Shown piece by piece: positions 13,081 to 25,055 of a stretch of 64,000 nucleotides of DNA. How positions within the stretch are numbered: position 1 is the first letter of the stretch; each line of letters opens with the position of its first letter. The translations under genes were made by a program, and so were the position numbers. The notes beneath the pieces were generated by a model. That model searched no databases. It was not told the origin of the DNA and worked only from the letters and a program-made list of their open reading frames with translations. Origin of the DNA: Margaritispora aquatica (taxonomy: Eukaryota; Ascomycota; Leotiomycetes; Helotiales; Discinellaceae); NCBI GenBank assembly GCA_007644065.1, contig VJWN01000002.1, positions 72,135-136,134 on the forward strand, given 5' to 3'.

Positions 13081-13934
13081 CTCCCAAGCTCAACAACCTA
13101 TCTTTCTCTCTTAATTCAATGGAGGAATCGAACATAGATCATTTGTACAACATATTGTTCAGTCTTATGATTGTAAGTGTAGAAAAGCCCTCAACTTACA
13201 ATGTCAAACTTCAACAGGAATGAACGAATTCAGAGACTATTACAAATTCCAAAAACAAAGATCCAGCTCTATAGACAGACACTTTATATGTGCAAGATTC
13301 CCTTTCACATTCAAAATCTCTAGAAAGAAAGTATCATGTATATAAAACTCCATGCACATAATTTGAATTCCAACGTGCAGAATAAGATGATGGCATGGAC
13401 ATGAACAGCCCTGCACCAACACCCCACTACCCCTCCTTTCGCCAACCCCACTTCATCAAGGAGCTTTAGTGAGTTTTTCCTCAAGTTCAACTTCGATTCG
13501 TCACCAATGCAACCCAGCATAAACCTCGCATTGAACGTCTTCTTCTTCTCTTCTTTTGTCGTCTGGGCAATCGTTTGTCAATGCTTCCCTGCTCCCTTAT
13601 ATCTCTTCTTTATCAATATAATACCTATATAAAATATTTTCTTGTTCACGCCATAACACTCCACTCACACTATTATACTACCAATCGCAAACTGATCCCA
13701 CAGAGTAAATGAAAAGAAATAGAGAAGCTAGCTTTGAAAACAGGTGTTTTCGCTATATCTACCATGGAAGTTGAAGCGCAGATATAATATCTTGACAATT
13801 GTATCTAGATTAGAGTCATCAAATAGGTGCAAGAATAATGTTTGGGCCGCTTGTTTGTTGCCTATCTCATTTGTCTCAACGGCCTGGTGATTGGAGTTCT
13901 GCCTCTAAAACTCAAATTGGCCACAGCATGACAA
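13081..13934. other. AT-rich spacer between K3 and K4 3' ends
   Basis: About 0.85 kb of AT-rich sequence with no convincing gene. One edge of the inferred K3 inversion should lie near 13030-13100. No clear inverted repeat was seen by eye. Confidence 0.35.
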
Positions 13935-16061
13935 TCACCTTTTCCGATTTTCATACCGCAGAAGATTATTGAGGATTCCTAGGGAACCGGCCGAGATTAA
14001 GGTGCGCACGACATCTACCAGGGATAAAACCCCGTTAACCATCGTAAAATTCGGACAAACTTTCCCATCGGTTTTTGTATAGTTGCATTTCTTTGTGTGT
14101 GGATTCAATTGATGTTGCGGATTTAATTGATTCTGTGGATTCAATTTATTTTGCGGATTCAGTTGATTTTGCAATGGCAACGCAGCGTTGACGATCTGCT
14201 GAGCCAGGACTGCTACATTCGGATTAGGTACAGCATCTTGAGCAACTTGTGACGCCACTGTGGCTTTCGATACTGCAGCCAGCGCCGTAGGATGATCAGG
14301 TGGGAGGAAACTCTCCCAAGGCTCAGGATCCGAATCTACTTCGAGCGTGGTGTGCAGACCAGCAAAGATACGCTTCTTGAGCTCCTCAGAACTCGGTCGT
14401 AGGGCAGAGATCTCGTAGAGGCATTCGTAAATGAGGTTTATGAGGACGCACGAGTAGACAGCGCCTTCTTTATCGACATTGTAGGCATGGAGCTGGTGGC
14501 AGAACATGCGGCCTTTGGGTGGGTTGCCGTTGAGGGTGTAGTTGGGTGTGAAGGCGGAGTCTTGATAAATGGGTCGGAGGGTGAGACATGTTACTTTTAT
14601 TGTTAGCTATGTTCGTGCTTGTCTGAGAGAGATAGTTTCTGAATTCCAAGATTATTCGAAGGTGAACAGAAAAGCTTACATTCTGACATCATTCCCCCTA
14701 TACCCCATACATTCGTTTTCGGCCCGTATGCGCCTGCTATAAGTTCGTATTGTGCAGCTGTTGACTCCCAGTCGGTGAAATCCCATCTATCTGTGAATGG
14801 CTCCTGCGCAGTCTGTCAGCTCGTGATTCCTTGACGATTATGACAGATAGTGCGTACCGGCGCTCAGAAACCCTCCGTCCCAGCTCCTCGATAGCGAGCG
14901 AAGAAGTCTTCGTTGGAGGCTTTAACAGGACCTATACCTATGGCAAGACCAAAGTCGCCAAACTACACGATATCAGAAGGCGAATTTCGAGCACTGCAAG
15001 CCAAGTTTACTTTGCAGACAGGCGTAACAGCGTGCGTGACTTTGTTCTCGGCAAGAAATACTGTGTTGATCAGTCACGTCCCAGGAAAGACAAGAATCAC
15101 TCACTATTGCCAATTTTGATATCAAAGTGTACATAATTGACAATATTTAGGTAGTCAATATCACCTGGATCGGCCATTACTAATCGTCCAGTAATATGTG
15201 AGTTCCCTAAAGCATCCATACTGATCTCCCGGCCATGCTCCATCACTGCAAGACCATCAGCGAAAGAGTCAAACAGTTTCCAGAGTGTCGATTATTTAAA
15301 CGGCTTATCCCTTGAAAGGTATTCAGCATATGTACATGAATGTAGGTTCTTTTTCGTACGCTCTCATCCGACGCAGTAAAAGTTCCAACACTGTTCCGAG
15401 TGCACAATATTCCATTATAATGTGACGTGTAATTTTACTCCAAGCTGGATCCAAATTTTCCGCATTAACTTCGTTCTCGGTAGTCCGATGTCCTTGAGCC
15501 ACAAGTGCGACAATGTGTTCGGATCTACCCTGGGAGGTGAGAGCCTGCATGGTTTTGATCTCTTCCTTTAAGGGATCGAAGTTAGGCTTGTCAGGATAAA
15601 GAGCGCGGCGCATTTTGACGACAACAGTATTGATTGCAGGCGCTGCCTCAGGAGCACGACGTCGGAATTCAACAGCCAGGCCCTGCCCACCATTCACAAT
15701 GACTTTCTGTCCTTCCCACTGGAATAATTAGAACTGAGACTACAATGTGAAGTGATGCTTTGGGAAGTGGAAGTACTTTGTTTTGAGCAGGGTTATCGTC
15801 TGGCAGTCCAAAGACTTTGGCCGCTACAGCCTCGTTGTAACTGGCGGTCTCCTCAGCACTTTGAGCAGCAGTGTCCTGTATTGCACTGGTTTCAACCTGA
15901 GGGTCATATCTTGTAACCTTGTCCGGAGACGGTCCGTACCACAGAGTGTAACCGGGATGCTTGCCAACTCTGTATCTCGCGGCTATTTCAGTTGCATCAA
16001 GATCAACATGTTGCGAATCTCGATATCTGGCCCATTTGTTATATTCAGTGATATTTGCCAT
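13935..16061 (-). pseudogene. Kinase-like paralogue K4, with stops and a frameshift
   Basis: Exons on the minus strand are 16061-15777, 15718-15360, 15310-15115, 15060-15011, 14962-14858, 14803-14680 and 14593 to about 13976. The family module YNKWARYRD opens it. The Gly-loop is weak (VNGGQGLAV). VVVKM, EYCALGTV, HFDIKIGN and FGDFGLAI follow, then APEPF and NVWGIGGMM. Two in-frame stops are visible: TAA at 15294-15292, where paralogues have Glu in the PFxEITLW segment, and TGA at 14866-14864, just before APE. Near 14021-14036 the reading frame shifts, so the open frame ends aberrantly at 13935; in the other frame RCRAHLNL ends at a stop at 13978-13976, as in the paralogues. An NPQNQLNPQ repeat lies ahead of the tail. 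This copy is clearly a pseudogene. Confidence 0.8.
14097..14172 (-). repeat. Short tandem LNPQNQ-type coding repeat in K4
   Basis: Within the last K4 exon, four to five copies of an 18-nt unit encode QLNPQN/KLNPQH-like hexapeptides between the kinase part and the Cys/His tail. The other three paralogues have a Pro-rich linker here instead. It is a minisatellite expansion private to K4. Confidence 0.6.
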
Positions 16062-16669
16062 ATCGAAATCAAACAACCTTCATTTACTAGAATAGTTAAG
16101 ACAAAGATTAACCCTGACTCGGAGAACTTGCCGAGTCTTTGGCGCAGGACAATCCTTTGACTAACAAAGCGAGAAGGATTTCTTCTCAACAAAGATTATA
16201 CTGTTGATATGATTGGACGTTTGCGATTTGAACCGTCATCGAAGACACCAAAATAAACCCTAAGATCCGGAAGGAAACTCCTAATAGCTGTTTTTTCGAT
16301 AAGTTTCATATCAAGGAAGCCTAGTTTCACAGCGTATTTATTGCACCAAAAAACACATAATTAGAATACCGAATTACATCTGTGGGGAAAACAATCATGC
16401 TAAGAATATCTCAAGTTGATATGAAACAAAGATTATAAACGGTTGATAGATCGCAAATGATCCAACAATCAATAAAATCCAGGCATGAGTATAGTAATCA
16501 TGTGACCTCGCTTACCTACTCCGACAACCAAATCCCACGAGGTTCTTAGGTCCTCTATCTCCATCAGGATCTCGATCCCCGAGAAACTACTATGTTCGAA
16601 GCCTTTATACCAAAGATAATTATCCATCCTTTCGAACAAGTGCGCCTAAGGTACTCCCAAACAGCAACG

Positions 16670-17073
16670 ATGGAGAACAACAGCGCGAACAAGAAGGAGG
16701 AAAAGGTAGAAAAGCACTGGCTCTTCTCCTATCGACCATCGTATGGTGCCCCTCTTACACCCACTACCTCCTGCTCCTCTTTTCGCCAAGGTAGCAATCA
16801 AATTAATCGCAAGACAGAAAGAGAACACTTATCCTCCTCTCGCCAATCCTCCTAATCGGTCTCGTCACCATCCTGTCTATCTACGTCCGCAACTCCCTCG
16901 CAACATCGAGAACCAGGCAACTAACGACAAAAGCTATACAGCGCGATGCTGATGGAAAAGTGATCTCCGTCACCACTTTTCACTACGCGGAGCCTTCATC
17001 TGGTATTGGGCTTGTTTTGGCTATCATTGGAATGTGGATTTGGCTGGTTGCTGGCCTGGTATGGTTCTTTTAG
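16670..17073 (+). pseudogene. Possible small membrane protein, broken frame
   Basis: An ATG at 16670 opens a lysine-rich start (MENNSANKKEEKVEKHWLF). Downstream, in another frame, lies a convincing two-helix segment: LILLSPILLIGLVTILSIYV, then a polar stretch, then GIGLVLAIIGMWIWLVAGLV ending at TAG 17071-17073. A third frame, LFAKVAIKLIARQKENT, appears to bridge them. No single good intron joins the pieces, so either small indels broke a gene or an intron was missed. Function unknown. Confidence 0.3.
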
Positions 17074-19061
17074 CCATGGAAAGGACTTGATTGAGTTGGC
17101 GGATGTGGCTTGGTTTTTAGGTGTTGCGGTGATGGGAGTCATGGCTATGAATTGAGCTCGGCATTCTTGCGTTACACTTTGGTTTTGGTAGCTTTGGCAA
17201 ACTTTGAGCTCTTTGAAGAGCCTGTTGCATATTTAGCGACACCAAAATGATGCTGCGTCAGACAAACTAAGTTGGGTTTCCTTCTGTGACATCAACGACT
17301 CTGGCTTTATTCGCAAGTCTCACAAGAGCTGCGCATCACACAGCTTACTTATGGCAATCACAAAACTTGTCCATGCTTCGTTATATTTTTGCCAACCTAA
17401 TATCACAAACACGTGATATTGTATCTCGCTTGAACACCTCAGAGCCTCACTCTCGAGGCTGCCAAATCAGGACTTTCCTCAACCCCAACTCTAAAGTCCG
17501 TCAATGCAGGTATCATCACAAATGCCTATCAAACATAGACAGCCATGCACCCCACGCATGGCGGGGTAGCTTACTTGAAGAGCCTAAAGGAGGAGCTATG
17601 GCTTGTCAGCTTAACAGGGAGAGAGCTCTCTTGCCGAGGCATCCAATATGCAAATTATTTTAGAATTATGGATTGTACGATGAGTAGCACCTAAGACAGG
17701 GAATCTTTGCATATGTCGGCCATGCTGGTTCCGTGATTGAGATAGCTAGTCTTGCTGCTTCTAAAGTTTAAAAGCTATGGATCAAACGCATGGTTGGACA
17801 ATAGAACCTGCTTTGACATGTTGCAATATGATTTTTAGAGAAAAGACATGCATGACACTGTTCTACTGGTTCCCCCACAGGATTTCTTGCATGTTGGACA
17901 AGGACAATTCCCAGCGTGAAGGTTTGACTAAGCTCATCATTGCTGGATAATATATCGGCATTATAAGACTAGAGCACATTCCGTCTGATTCAATCAAGCT
18001 CAGCCCCAAATCAACGAATGTGGCTATCTAGCCGGCATGCAAAGATTGAAATCACGGCCTCCGCTCTCCGACGCAGCCCAGAACGGCTTTGGTGTTTAAA
18101 GTTTAGTGGATCGTGGGGTAAATCTGTGCCTTATCTGATACAGCCGCCGTTAAGACTAAGCTTGACATGCGTCTCTGCATCTGATTGATGGGACGAAACC
18201 GCCGATGCAGAGACGGTTGACTGCCGATGAACGGGTGGTGTTCGCTTTTAACGATATCAACTGGTCGGCTAATCAATCGGAGGCTTGACATCGTAGCCAG
18301 GTGATACTATGTTACCGTGGTAGAAGCTTGTGCATGAGTCCTTGACATTGACACAACGCATATACGTGAGCTTCCATGGATAGCTTCAATCTATGCAAAC
18401 CGGTAACGAAATTGCAATAAATGAAAATACGGTACAATGTTCTCCAAACCCAATATACTGCAAAGTGGCATGGAGTAAGCCTCCGTGGCCTCAAAAGGGA
18501 TGTGACCTCACGTGCTCCATTAAAGTGGAAACTTTCGAGTTAGGCACTTCAAATCCAATCCACGAATAGGGAAATTTTCATACCTTTCGAAGCACCGACA
18601 GTTAGGAATGGTGAAATCAAAAACAGAAAACAGATTGATGTTGAAAAGAAATATCTAAGGCAAGGGCAGCACTTGCTCAATTCTACCTAGGTTGCAACTG
18701 GGCGATGGCTGGCTATCTAGGTCAGATGACCTGTCTCAAATCCATTTTGAACAACAAAATGAAAATGTAACCAGAAAAGCATCACACATAAAAAATTCAA
18801 AGTAAGAAGAAGAGATCTGCGCCTTTTACTTCACCTTCAGCTCTTCAGTGAACTTGATAACATCTTAGCCATCGAGGCCAAAATTCCAACCATCAATAGC
18901 ACCGGCCAAAATCTGGTCACATCGAAACATCCCGTTAATGGCAAGCTAAACACGCCTCTTAATATATTTCCATGTCAAGATCATAGATTTGACAGTTTGG
19001 CGTGCATATGCACTGATGATCTGCATGTACTGCCGTTAGGCAGTCCATCGGCCATTCTGGT
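17074..19061. other. Intergenic region, no convincing gene
   Basis: Nearly 2 kb with only short frames lacking domains. At 18830-18930 the minus strand reads INGMFRCDQILAGAIDGWNF and on to LDG, a stop, then DVIKFTEELK, which looks like a protein remnant but matches nothing I can name. No repeat family was recognised. Confidence 0.3.
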
Positions 19062-19694
19062 ATGATGGTGTCACTGCTATGGTCATCCACGAAGAGTAAC
19101 AATCAGCGAGGTCCCATTGAAGATAATGTTGGTTCTGTTGATGTTAATGTCCTTTCCATTAGCGGACCAAGAAATTTCTGGTCACCCACGGAAAATCCAC
19201 AAAATCACACCGTGTTGGTGCGGAATAATCATCTCCAAAGCCGAAAGATAACCAATGCGAGACGCCAGATACATCGATTGAAGACAGCTGTAATTTCTGG
19301 GGATTCGACATTGACTGGTTGGCCATTGCTTCCACCGCAGATGCTGCACTTGGTGGCCGACGCCTCTCTCGTGGCTATCCGGATCGAAGAACAAACTGTC
19401 CAAATACAGAGCGGAGGAGAGGCCTCCGTGACCGAAAAATGTCGAACCGAAAATTCCGTTGGTCTCGAGCTCGATGACCCTGCTAGTCCGGCGGATGGCG
19501 AGGGGACGATAAGACTAGTGAGACTTGATGAGTTGAAAGTTACAGTATTGGAAACACGAAATTTTAGAGGTCAGTGTTTTGAGAAGAGCAGTTTTGCTAG
19601 GGATAACGGTGAAAAGGTAGGCCCGGTGCAGGAAGCCGGGCAGAGACTCCGAGAGGCGTTTCCTGCAGGTACAATTAGCATTTTTACGCCCTAG
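19062..19694 (+). CDS. Unrecognised ORF, 210 aa
   Basis: An ATG-started frame of 210 codons with an acidic, Glu/Asp-rich second half (LELDDPASPADGEG). No domain, signal peptide or membrane segment is visible. The opposite strand is also open over much of this stretch and reads protein-like (GIFGSTFFGHGGLSSALYLD), so the true strand is uncertain. It may be a relic of a gene on the minus strand. Confidence 0.2.
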   Translation: MMVSLLWSSTKSNNQRGPIEDNVGSVDVNVLSISGPRNFWSPTENPQNHTVLVRNNHLQSRKITNARRQIHRLKTAVISGDSTLTGWPLLPPQMLHLVADASLVAIRIEEQTVQIQSGGEASVTEKCRTENSVGLELDDPASPADGEGTIRLVRLDELKVTVLETRNFRGQCFEKSSFARDNGEKVGPVQEAGQRLREAFPAGTISIFTP

Positions 19695-20868
19695 ATGGCA
19701 GTCAAAATGGCTGTAGCCTCATCGATTTTGAGCCATTGGCTTGGATTCACCCCATGACGCTAGTTCCTGGATCAAAATCCTGTGGATGGTGTAGTGCATT
19801 GTGGACTGAACCCCACCACTCGTTGGTGTGGTTAATCCTTGCAATGACATGTGGTACTTCAAGTGCATATAAAACATATCATCGATTCATATGTGTATAT
19901 TGCTTCTCGTTTTGGAACACTAATTGGAGCAGAATATATGAGAAAAGTTAATAGAATAGATTAGAAATATAGGTCGATAAGGTGGTATTTTCACTAAACA
20001 TGAGGTGAGGTTGAAGTTAGCTCTCGGCTCCCCTTAGCCTGCCCCACTTTAAGTTTGGGTGAACTTAACGTTCCATCAAACATCCAGCTGCTTGTAGTAC
20101 GTGGAGTCCCATAGCATTACAGCACTACAGCACCAGGTAGTCCACTCTCCCACTACTACTCGCCTTGTCCTTTTATTTCCTGACCGTCAATCTCGCACTT
20201 CTTGAACTGTGCCTCTACCATACAGCAAGCTACAACATCAATTGCCCAGCTGGGCCAAACGACCCGACGAACCTCATGCGAAACAGCAGGGCTGGCCTTG
20301 CACGGTATGACGAATCTACAAATGCAATGCAAGTACGAACTATACGATATGCTTCGACAACATTCGAGCTTGTCAATACGACATGATATTACTATATCAT
20401 GTTCTTCTCCATGATGAGAACTGGGAACCAGTCTGCATCGGATGCCGTTACCATCCGAGACCCCTCCTCGATGCCCCGCATGGACAGAACATCCCACTCT
20501 GCCAGATGGATACACCATGGTAACCAACATTGAGACAACCCTAGGAGCTGTGCCAGGTCCATTAAAACGAGGCGCATGTAGGTAATATCTGCGGAAACCA
20601 ACCCCCGCTACTCGCATCGACTCCCTCAACTTGCAGCTTCCGCCATTGTACTCAGGTCACTCACGCACTTGATATTTTGCATCGACTTACAACCCATGCC
20701 AATACGGCACACCTCGATCACTTGCGACGCTTTCTAGTCTTCTCGCATACACTAGGTACACCTGACGCACTTTCAAGGGAATCGACTATCTGTACATATA
20801 CCGGAGTCATGCGAACCGTATATCCTTTTTCTTCGAACCCTTCTCAATCGACCAGCAAAACTACCAAG
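19695..20868. other. Intergenic region upstream of the mannosidase gene
   Basis: About 1.2 kb. A 157-codon frame on the minus strand at 20156-20629 has no recognisable domain and an irregular composition, so it is not called. The mannosidase frame stays open upstream of 20869 to 20677 but without supporting features. Confidence 0.35.
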
Positions 20869-23489
20869 ATGTCGAAGCATACTATCATTCCTATTGACAA
20901 GAATTGGACCTTCAAACAAGGAGACAAGGAAGATTCAAAGTTTCTTCCTGTAGCCCAATTTCCTACCAACGTCCACCTCGACCTCATTGCCAATGGCATT
21001 ATCCCAGATCCATTCATTGGCAAGAACGAAAATGATGTCCAATGGGTTGGAGAAGTGCCTTGGATATACAAGACAACCTTTGACTCTCCTAGTCTCTCGG
21101 GTGTAGAACAAGGTGCTGTGAAGGCTGTTATAGCTTTTGATGGATTGGATACATATGCTACTGTTGTACTTAATGGCAAGGAGATATTGAAGACAGAGAG
21201 CATGTTCATTCCCGAGCGAGTGGATGTGACAGCTTTCCTCAAACCCGAAGGAGCGAACGAGTTGGAAATCACATTTGAGAGTGCATACTTGAAGGGTTGT
21301 GCAATTGTTGAGAAATACCCAGATCATCATTGGGGATGTTGGAATGGAGATACATCCAGACTTGCGGTTCGAAAAGCACAATATCATTGGGTATGCGGCT
21401 CTTCCTCTTCGTGACCTGCATCACTAACGTTGTTCAGGGATGGGATTGGGGACCAACATTGATGACTTGTGGCCCGTGGCGTCCAATCAATCTTGAGATC
21501 TTCTCCTCTCGTATTTCGGATCTTTACTTCACATCTAGTGTTGAAGAGTCTCTGAAATCTGCTGAGCTTGTTGCAAAGGCAGATATCGAAGGAGCAGCTA
21601 CTGAGGTCACCTTCTCAGTATCTCTTGATGGGGTGGAGGTAGACTCCAAGACCGTCACAGCTGTGGACGGGCATGCAAGCCATAAGTTCGAATTCAAAGA
21701 TCCAGTCTTGTGGTTTCCAATCAGATATGGAGCACAACCACTCTACGTATTGAAAGCAACACTTGCTGAAAAAGACGCTGAAATTGACTCCCAGAGCAAG
21801 AAATTCGGTTTGAGGAGAGCAGAACTGATCCAGAGACCGATGACAGATCAGCCAGGGACAACATTTTTCTTCCAGATCAATAATATCCCAGTCTTCTGTG
21901 GTGGCAGTGATTGGATTCCAGCAGACAACTTCATTCCAAGAATCAGCAAGGAGAAGTATTATGACTGGATCAAATTACTAGCTGATGGTAATCAATTCAT
22001 GATCAGAGTCTGGGGGGGTGGTATCTTTGAAGAGCAAGCATTTTATGATGCATGTGACGAGCTTGGTATTTTAGTCTGGCAAGACTTCATGTTTGGTTGT
22101 GGAAACTACCCAGCTTTCCCAGAGTACTTGGCATTGGTCAAAGCAGAGGCAGAAGAGAATGTCAAACTTCTCCGTCATCACACCTCTATTGTCATCTGGG
22201 CTGGCAACAACGAAGACTACCAATACCAAGAGTCACAAGGACTTACCTATGAATTTGAGAACAAAGACGCTGAGAGCTGGCTGAAGACCAACTTCCCAGC
22301 TAGATACATCTACGAAAAGGTTCTTGTGGATGCTTGTGCCGAACTGATACCAGACACTTACTACCACTTTGGAAGTCCATGGGGCGGTGGAAAGAATACT
22401 GTCGATCCCACAGTCGGCGATCTTCATCAATGGAACGTATGGCATGGAACTCAACAGAAATACCAAGACTTCGACAAGCTGGTAGGACGCTTCGTCTCTG
22501 AGTTCGGCATGGAAGCATTCCCCAACATCAAGACAATCGAGTCCTTCCTCCCCCTCGGCAAAGATGACCCAGATCGCTTCGCCCAGTCCTCCACCGTCGA
22601 CTTCCACAATAAAGCCGATGGCCACGAGCGCCGAATCGCACTCTACCTCGTCGAGAATTTCCGTTACGCCCCTGATCCCTTGGAGCAATTCATCTACTCA
22701 ACTCAACTCATGCAAGCAGAGTGTTTAGCGTCCGCTTACCGTCTCTGGAAGCGCCAATGGAAGGGTCCTGGCAAGGAGTACTGTGGTGGTGCCCTGGTCT
22801 GGCAAATCAACGACTGCTGGCCTGTCACGTCTTGGGCGATTGTCGACTACTACCTCCGTCCCAAACACGCATACTACACCGTCAAGCGCGAAATGGCGCC
22901 CATCTCCCTCGGTGTCACAAGGAAAGAGCACTCGGTGCCCAAAGACAAGCACACACGAGCATATATTGAGAAAACGACCAAAATCGAAGTCTGGGGCAGC
23001 AACCTCACACTCAAAGACTTGGTGGTAGACCTAGTAATTAAAGCATTCGATGTCATCACCGGCAAAGAAACCTACTCCAAGACCGTGAAATCCTCCTTCA
23101 TCCTCCCGGAGAACCGCTCTACAGAAATGTGCGAGTTCGTCGTCCCCGTCAAAACTCCCAACGCCGACCTCGAGGGCCGCACCATCGTTGCTGCATACCT
23201 GTTACAAGACGGCGTGCAGATCGCGCGCTACATCAATTGGCCCGAGCCGTTGAAGTACGTGCATTTGCAGAAACCGAAGCATCTCGCTGCGGATGTGAGT
23301 CGGGATGGAAAGTTCGTGGAGTTGAGTAGCGAGGTTCCAGTTAAGGGCGTCGCGGTCGAGTGTGAGGATGACGAGGTGGTCTTTGAGGACAATTTGGTGG
23401 ATGTTGTTCCAGGTGAGGTGGTGAAAATTGGGGTTAAGGGTGCGAATAAGGGGACGGTGGTTACGGTTAGGTATCTCGGAATGGTGTAA
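20869..23489 (+). CDS. Beta-mannosidase, family B (GH2)
   Basis: Two exons, 20869-21390 and 21438-23489, are joined by a 47-nt intron (GTATGC, CACTAAC branch, CAG). The product is 857 aa. It removes terminal beta-1,4-linked mannose from manno-oligosaccharides and N-glycan fragments. The N-terminal GH2 sugar-binding domain shows DVQWVGEVPWIYKTTF and the junction reads HW|GWDWGP. The TIM barrel has RVWGGGIFE, the acid/base motif WAGNNED with E433, and the nucleophile motif VSEFGMEAFP with E529. WQINDCWPVTSW, typical of mannosidases, lies further on. No signal peptide is visible, which fits the intracellular family B enzymes rather than secreted family A. I start at the ATG at 20869 (MSKHTIIPIDKNW), since upstream in-frame sequence has no family character. 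Confidence 0.93.
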
Positions 23490-23945
23490 GATGCGTGAAG
23501 GAAGGATAGGGATTAGTTTCGTAGTTACGACGTAACCCGAAGAAATACGGCGATAGGGTGTGATGGTTACGGTTGTTGATGATGTTGATGATGATGCTCA
23601 TGGTTATTGATTTCTAGGGTTTTCGGGTTTAGAAAATACGAATGATAATGATCAATATTCTCCAAATCTTATTCCCTATACAATCCGTCTGTATTTCTAT
23701 TCAAGGCAGTTCTCAATCTGCCTTTCCATAACCTTAATCCCTACCCATTCACCATCCCAACATCTAAGATTACCATCCTCAAATCTCCCATCATCCGATC
23801 TGATTCCCCTCACATCACATCAAGATCAGATCAGAGTCTCTTTCCTTTACATTATATAACATATTTATCCCCGCACACACCCACGTACGCATTCATTCAC
23901 CACTTCTCCCTTCCTTTCCCTTCCCTGTGTTTACTCGTCCAGTGA

Positions 23946-23998
23946 CCCAATCCAATCCAATCCAATCCAATCCAATCCCACCCTATCCCACCCTATCC
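23946..23998. repeat. CCAAT/CCCTATCC-type tandem repeat
   Basis: Five direct copies of a CCAAT pentamer are followed by two CCACCCTAT-like units. It is a microsatellite and unlikely to act as CCAAT-box promoter sites in this convergent position. Confidence 0.8.
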
Positions 23999-24126
23999 TT
24001 TCTCTATAAGTAACCTTTTCATCCCGCGCCTCACACCTCACACCTCGCTACACCTCCTCGTTTGCTCGCTCGTATTCCCACGCATGAGGAGAGGACCGCG
24101 ACGAGCTTCGGAAAGTGAGGAGTATG

Positions 24127-24213
24127 GTATTGTATTGTATTGTATGGCATTGTATTGTATTGTATTGTATTGTGTTGTGTTATGTGGTATTATGTGGTAT
24201 TATGTGTTATTGC
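24127..24213. repeat. TATTG pentamer tract grading into TATTATGTGG
   Basis: About ten imperfect TATTG units pass into TATTATGTGG decamers. Beyond it lie GAATAAAT tetramers (24220-24249) and an AAGTC pentamer run (24303-24327). Such clusters arise by replication slippage. Confidence 0.8.
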
Positions 24214-25055
24214 GCGAGATGAATAAATGAATGAATGAATAAATAAATGGATAGACAGACGACATGATGTGATATGACAGGTGCTGTAGCAGGGGCGAAT
24301 AAAGTCAAGTCAAGTCAAGTTAAGTCAGATTAAATACATTATCCCACGTGCTTACTCGTCTATACCCACATACCTACCTACCTATCCGACAGTCTATAAA
24401 CAAAGCAAAACACCACCGGGCAGGCGTAGATAAATCGTCAGTAAAAGAGACGTACTTACTTAGATAGCCTAGCCATAGCCATCGCGCGGATAGTAGCAAC
24501 TTACTCTTACTTAAGGAATGATGGGGTCCATGAAATTAAATTGGAATGGTAGGGTAGATATAATTATCATCATTATCATTATCATTGTTCATCATTATAC
24601 AAATGTACCACATCATCAATTATTTGTATCATTTCACAACACTGTTCAAGGTGGGTGTGCGTAACTCCGTCACTTGCCTCGCCTTGCGCCGCCCACTCTT
24701 TTCACACGTCTCACATCTCATCTTTCACATCTCATGTATCCATTTTCAAACAGATCAGAATAACACAAGGCGATGAACGAGAAGAGTGAAGGAGCAAAAA
24801 AGTTTTCATTTTCAATTTCGATCCTCCCAAACAAGCAGGCAGTCCATCCCCCAAAAATTCCTAATCATAAAAGTGTGTATATGTCTGCAGTGTGAAGGCA
24901 AGACAGATGTACGAACGAGCAAACATTCAAGCAAAAGCGAATGTCCTAAAGAAACGAAGCATTTATCAACCCCCTAATTCCGATCAATCTACCGCCCTCG
25001 ATTGAACCCTTAGCCGAGCACATCTACCCTCTCATATCCCACCAAGTCCTCAACA

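Larger units (their letters stand above)
23490..25055. other. Convergent intergenic region with simple repeats
   Basis: This 1.6-kb stretch lies between the 3' ends of the mannosidase and calcium exchanger genes. It is dense in pentamer and tetramer repeats (listed separately) and holds no convincing gene. Confidence 0.5.

Noticed and set aside
5568..16061. RIP as the main cause of decay in the kinase-like cluster
   Set aside because: The visible lesions are indels, an inversion and changes that are not C-to-T or G-to-A; RIP was not quantified.
20156..20629. 157-codon minus-strand ORF upstream of the mannosidase gene
   Set aside because: Irregular Cys/His/Arg-rich composition, no family match, and an equally open frame on the other strand.
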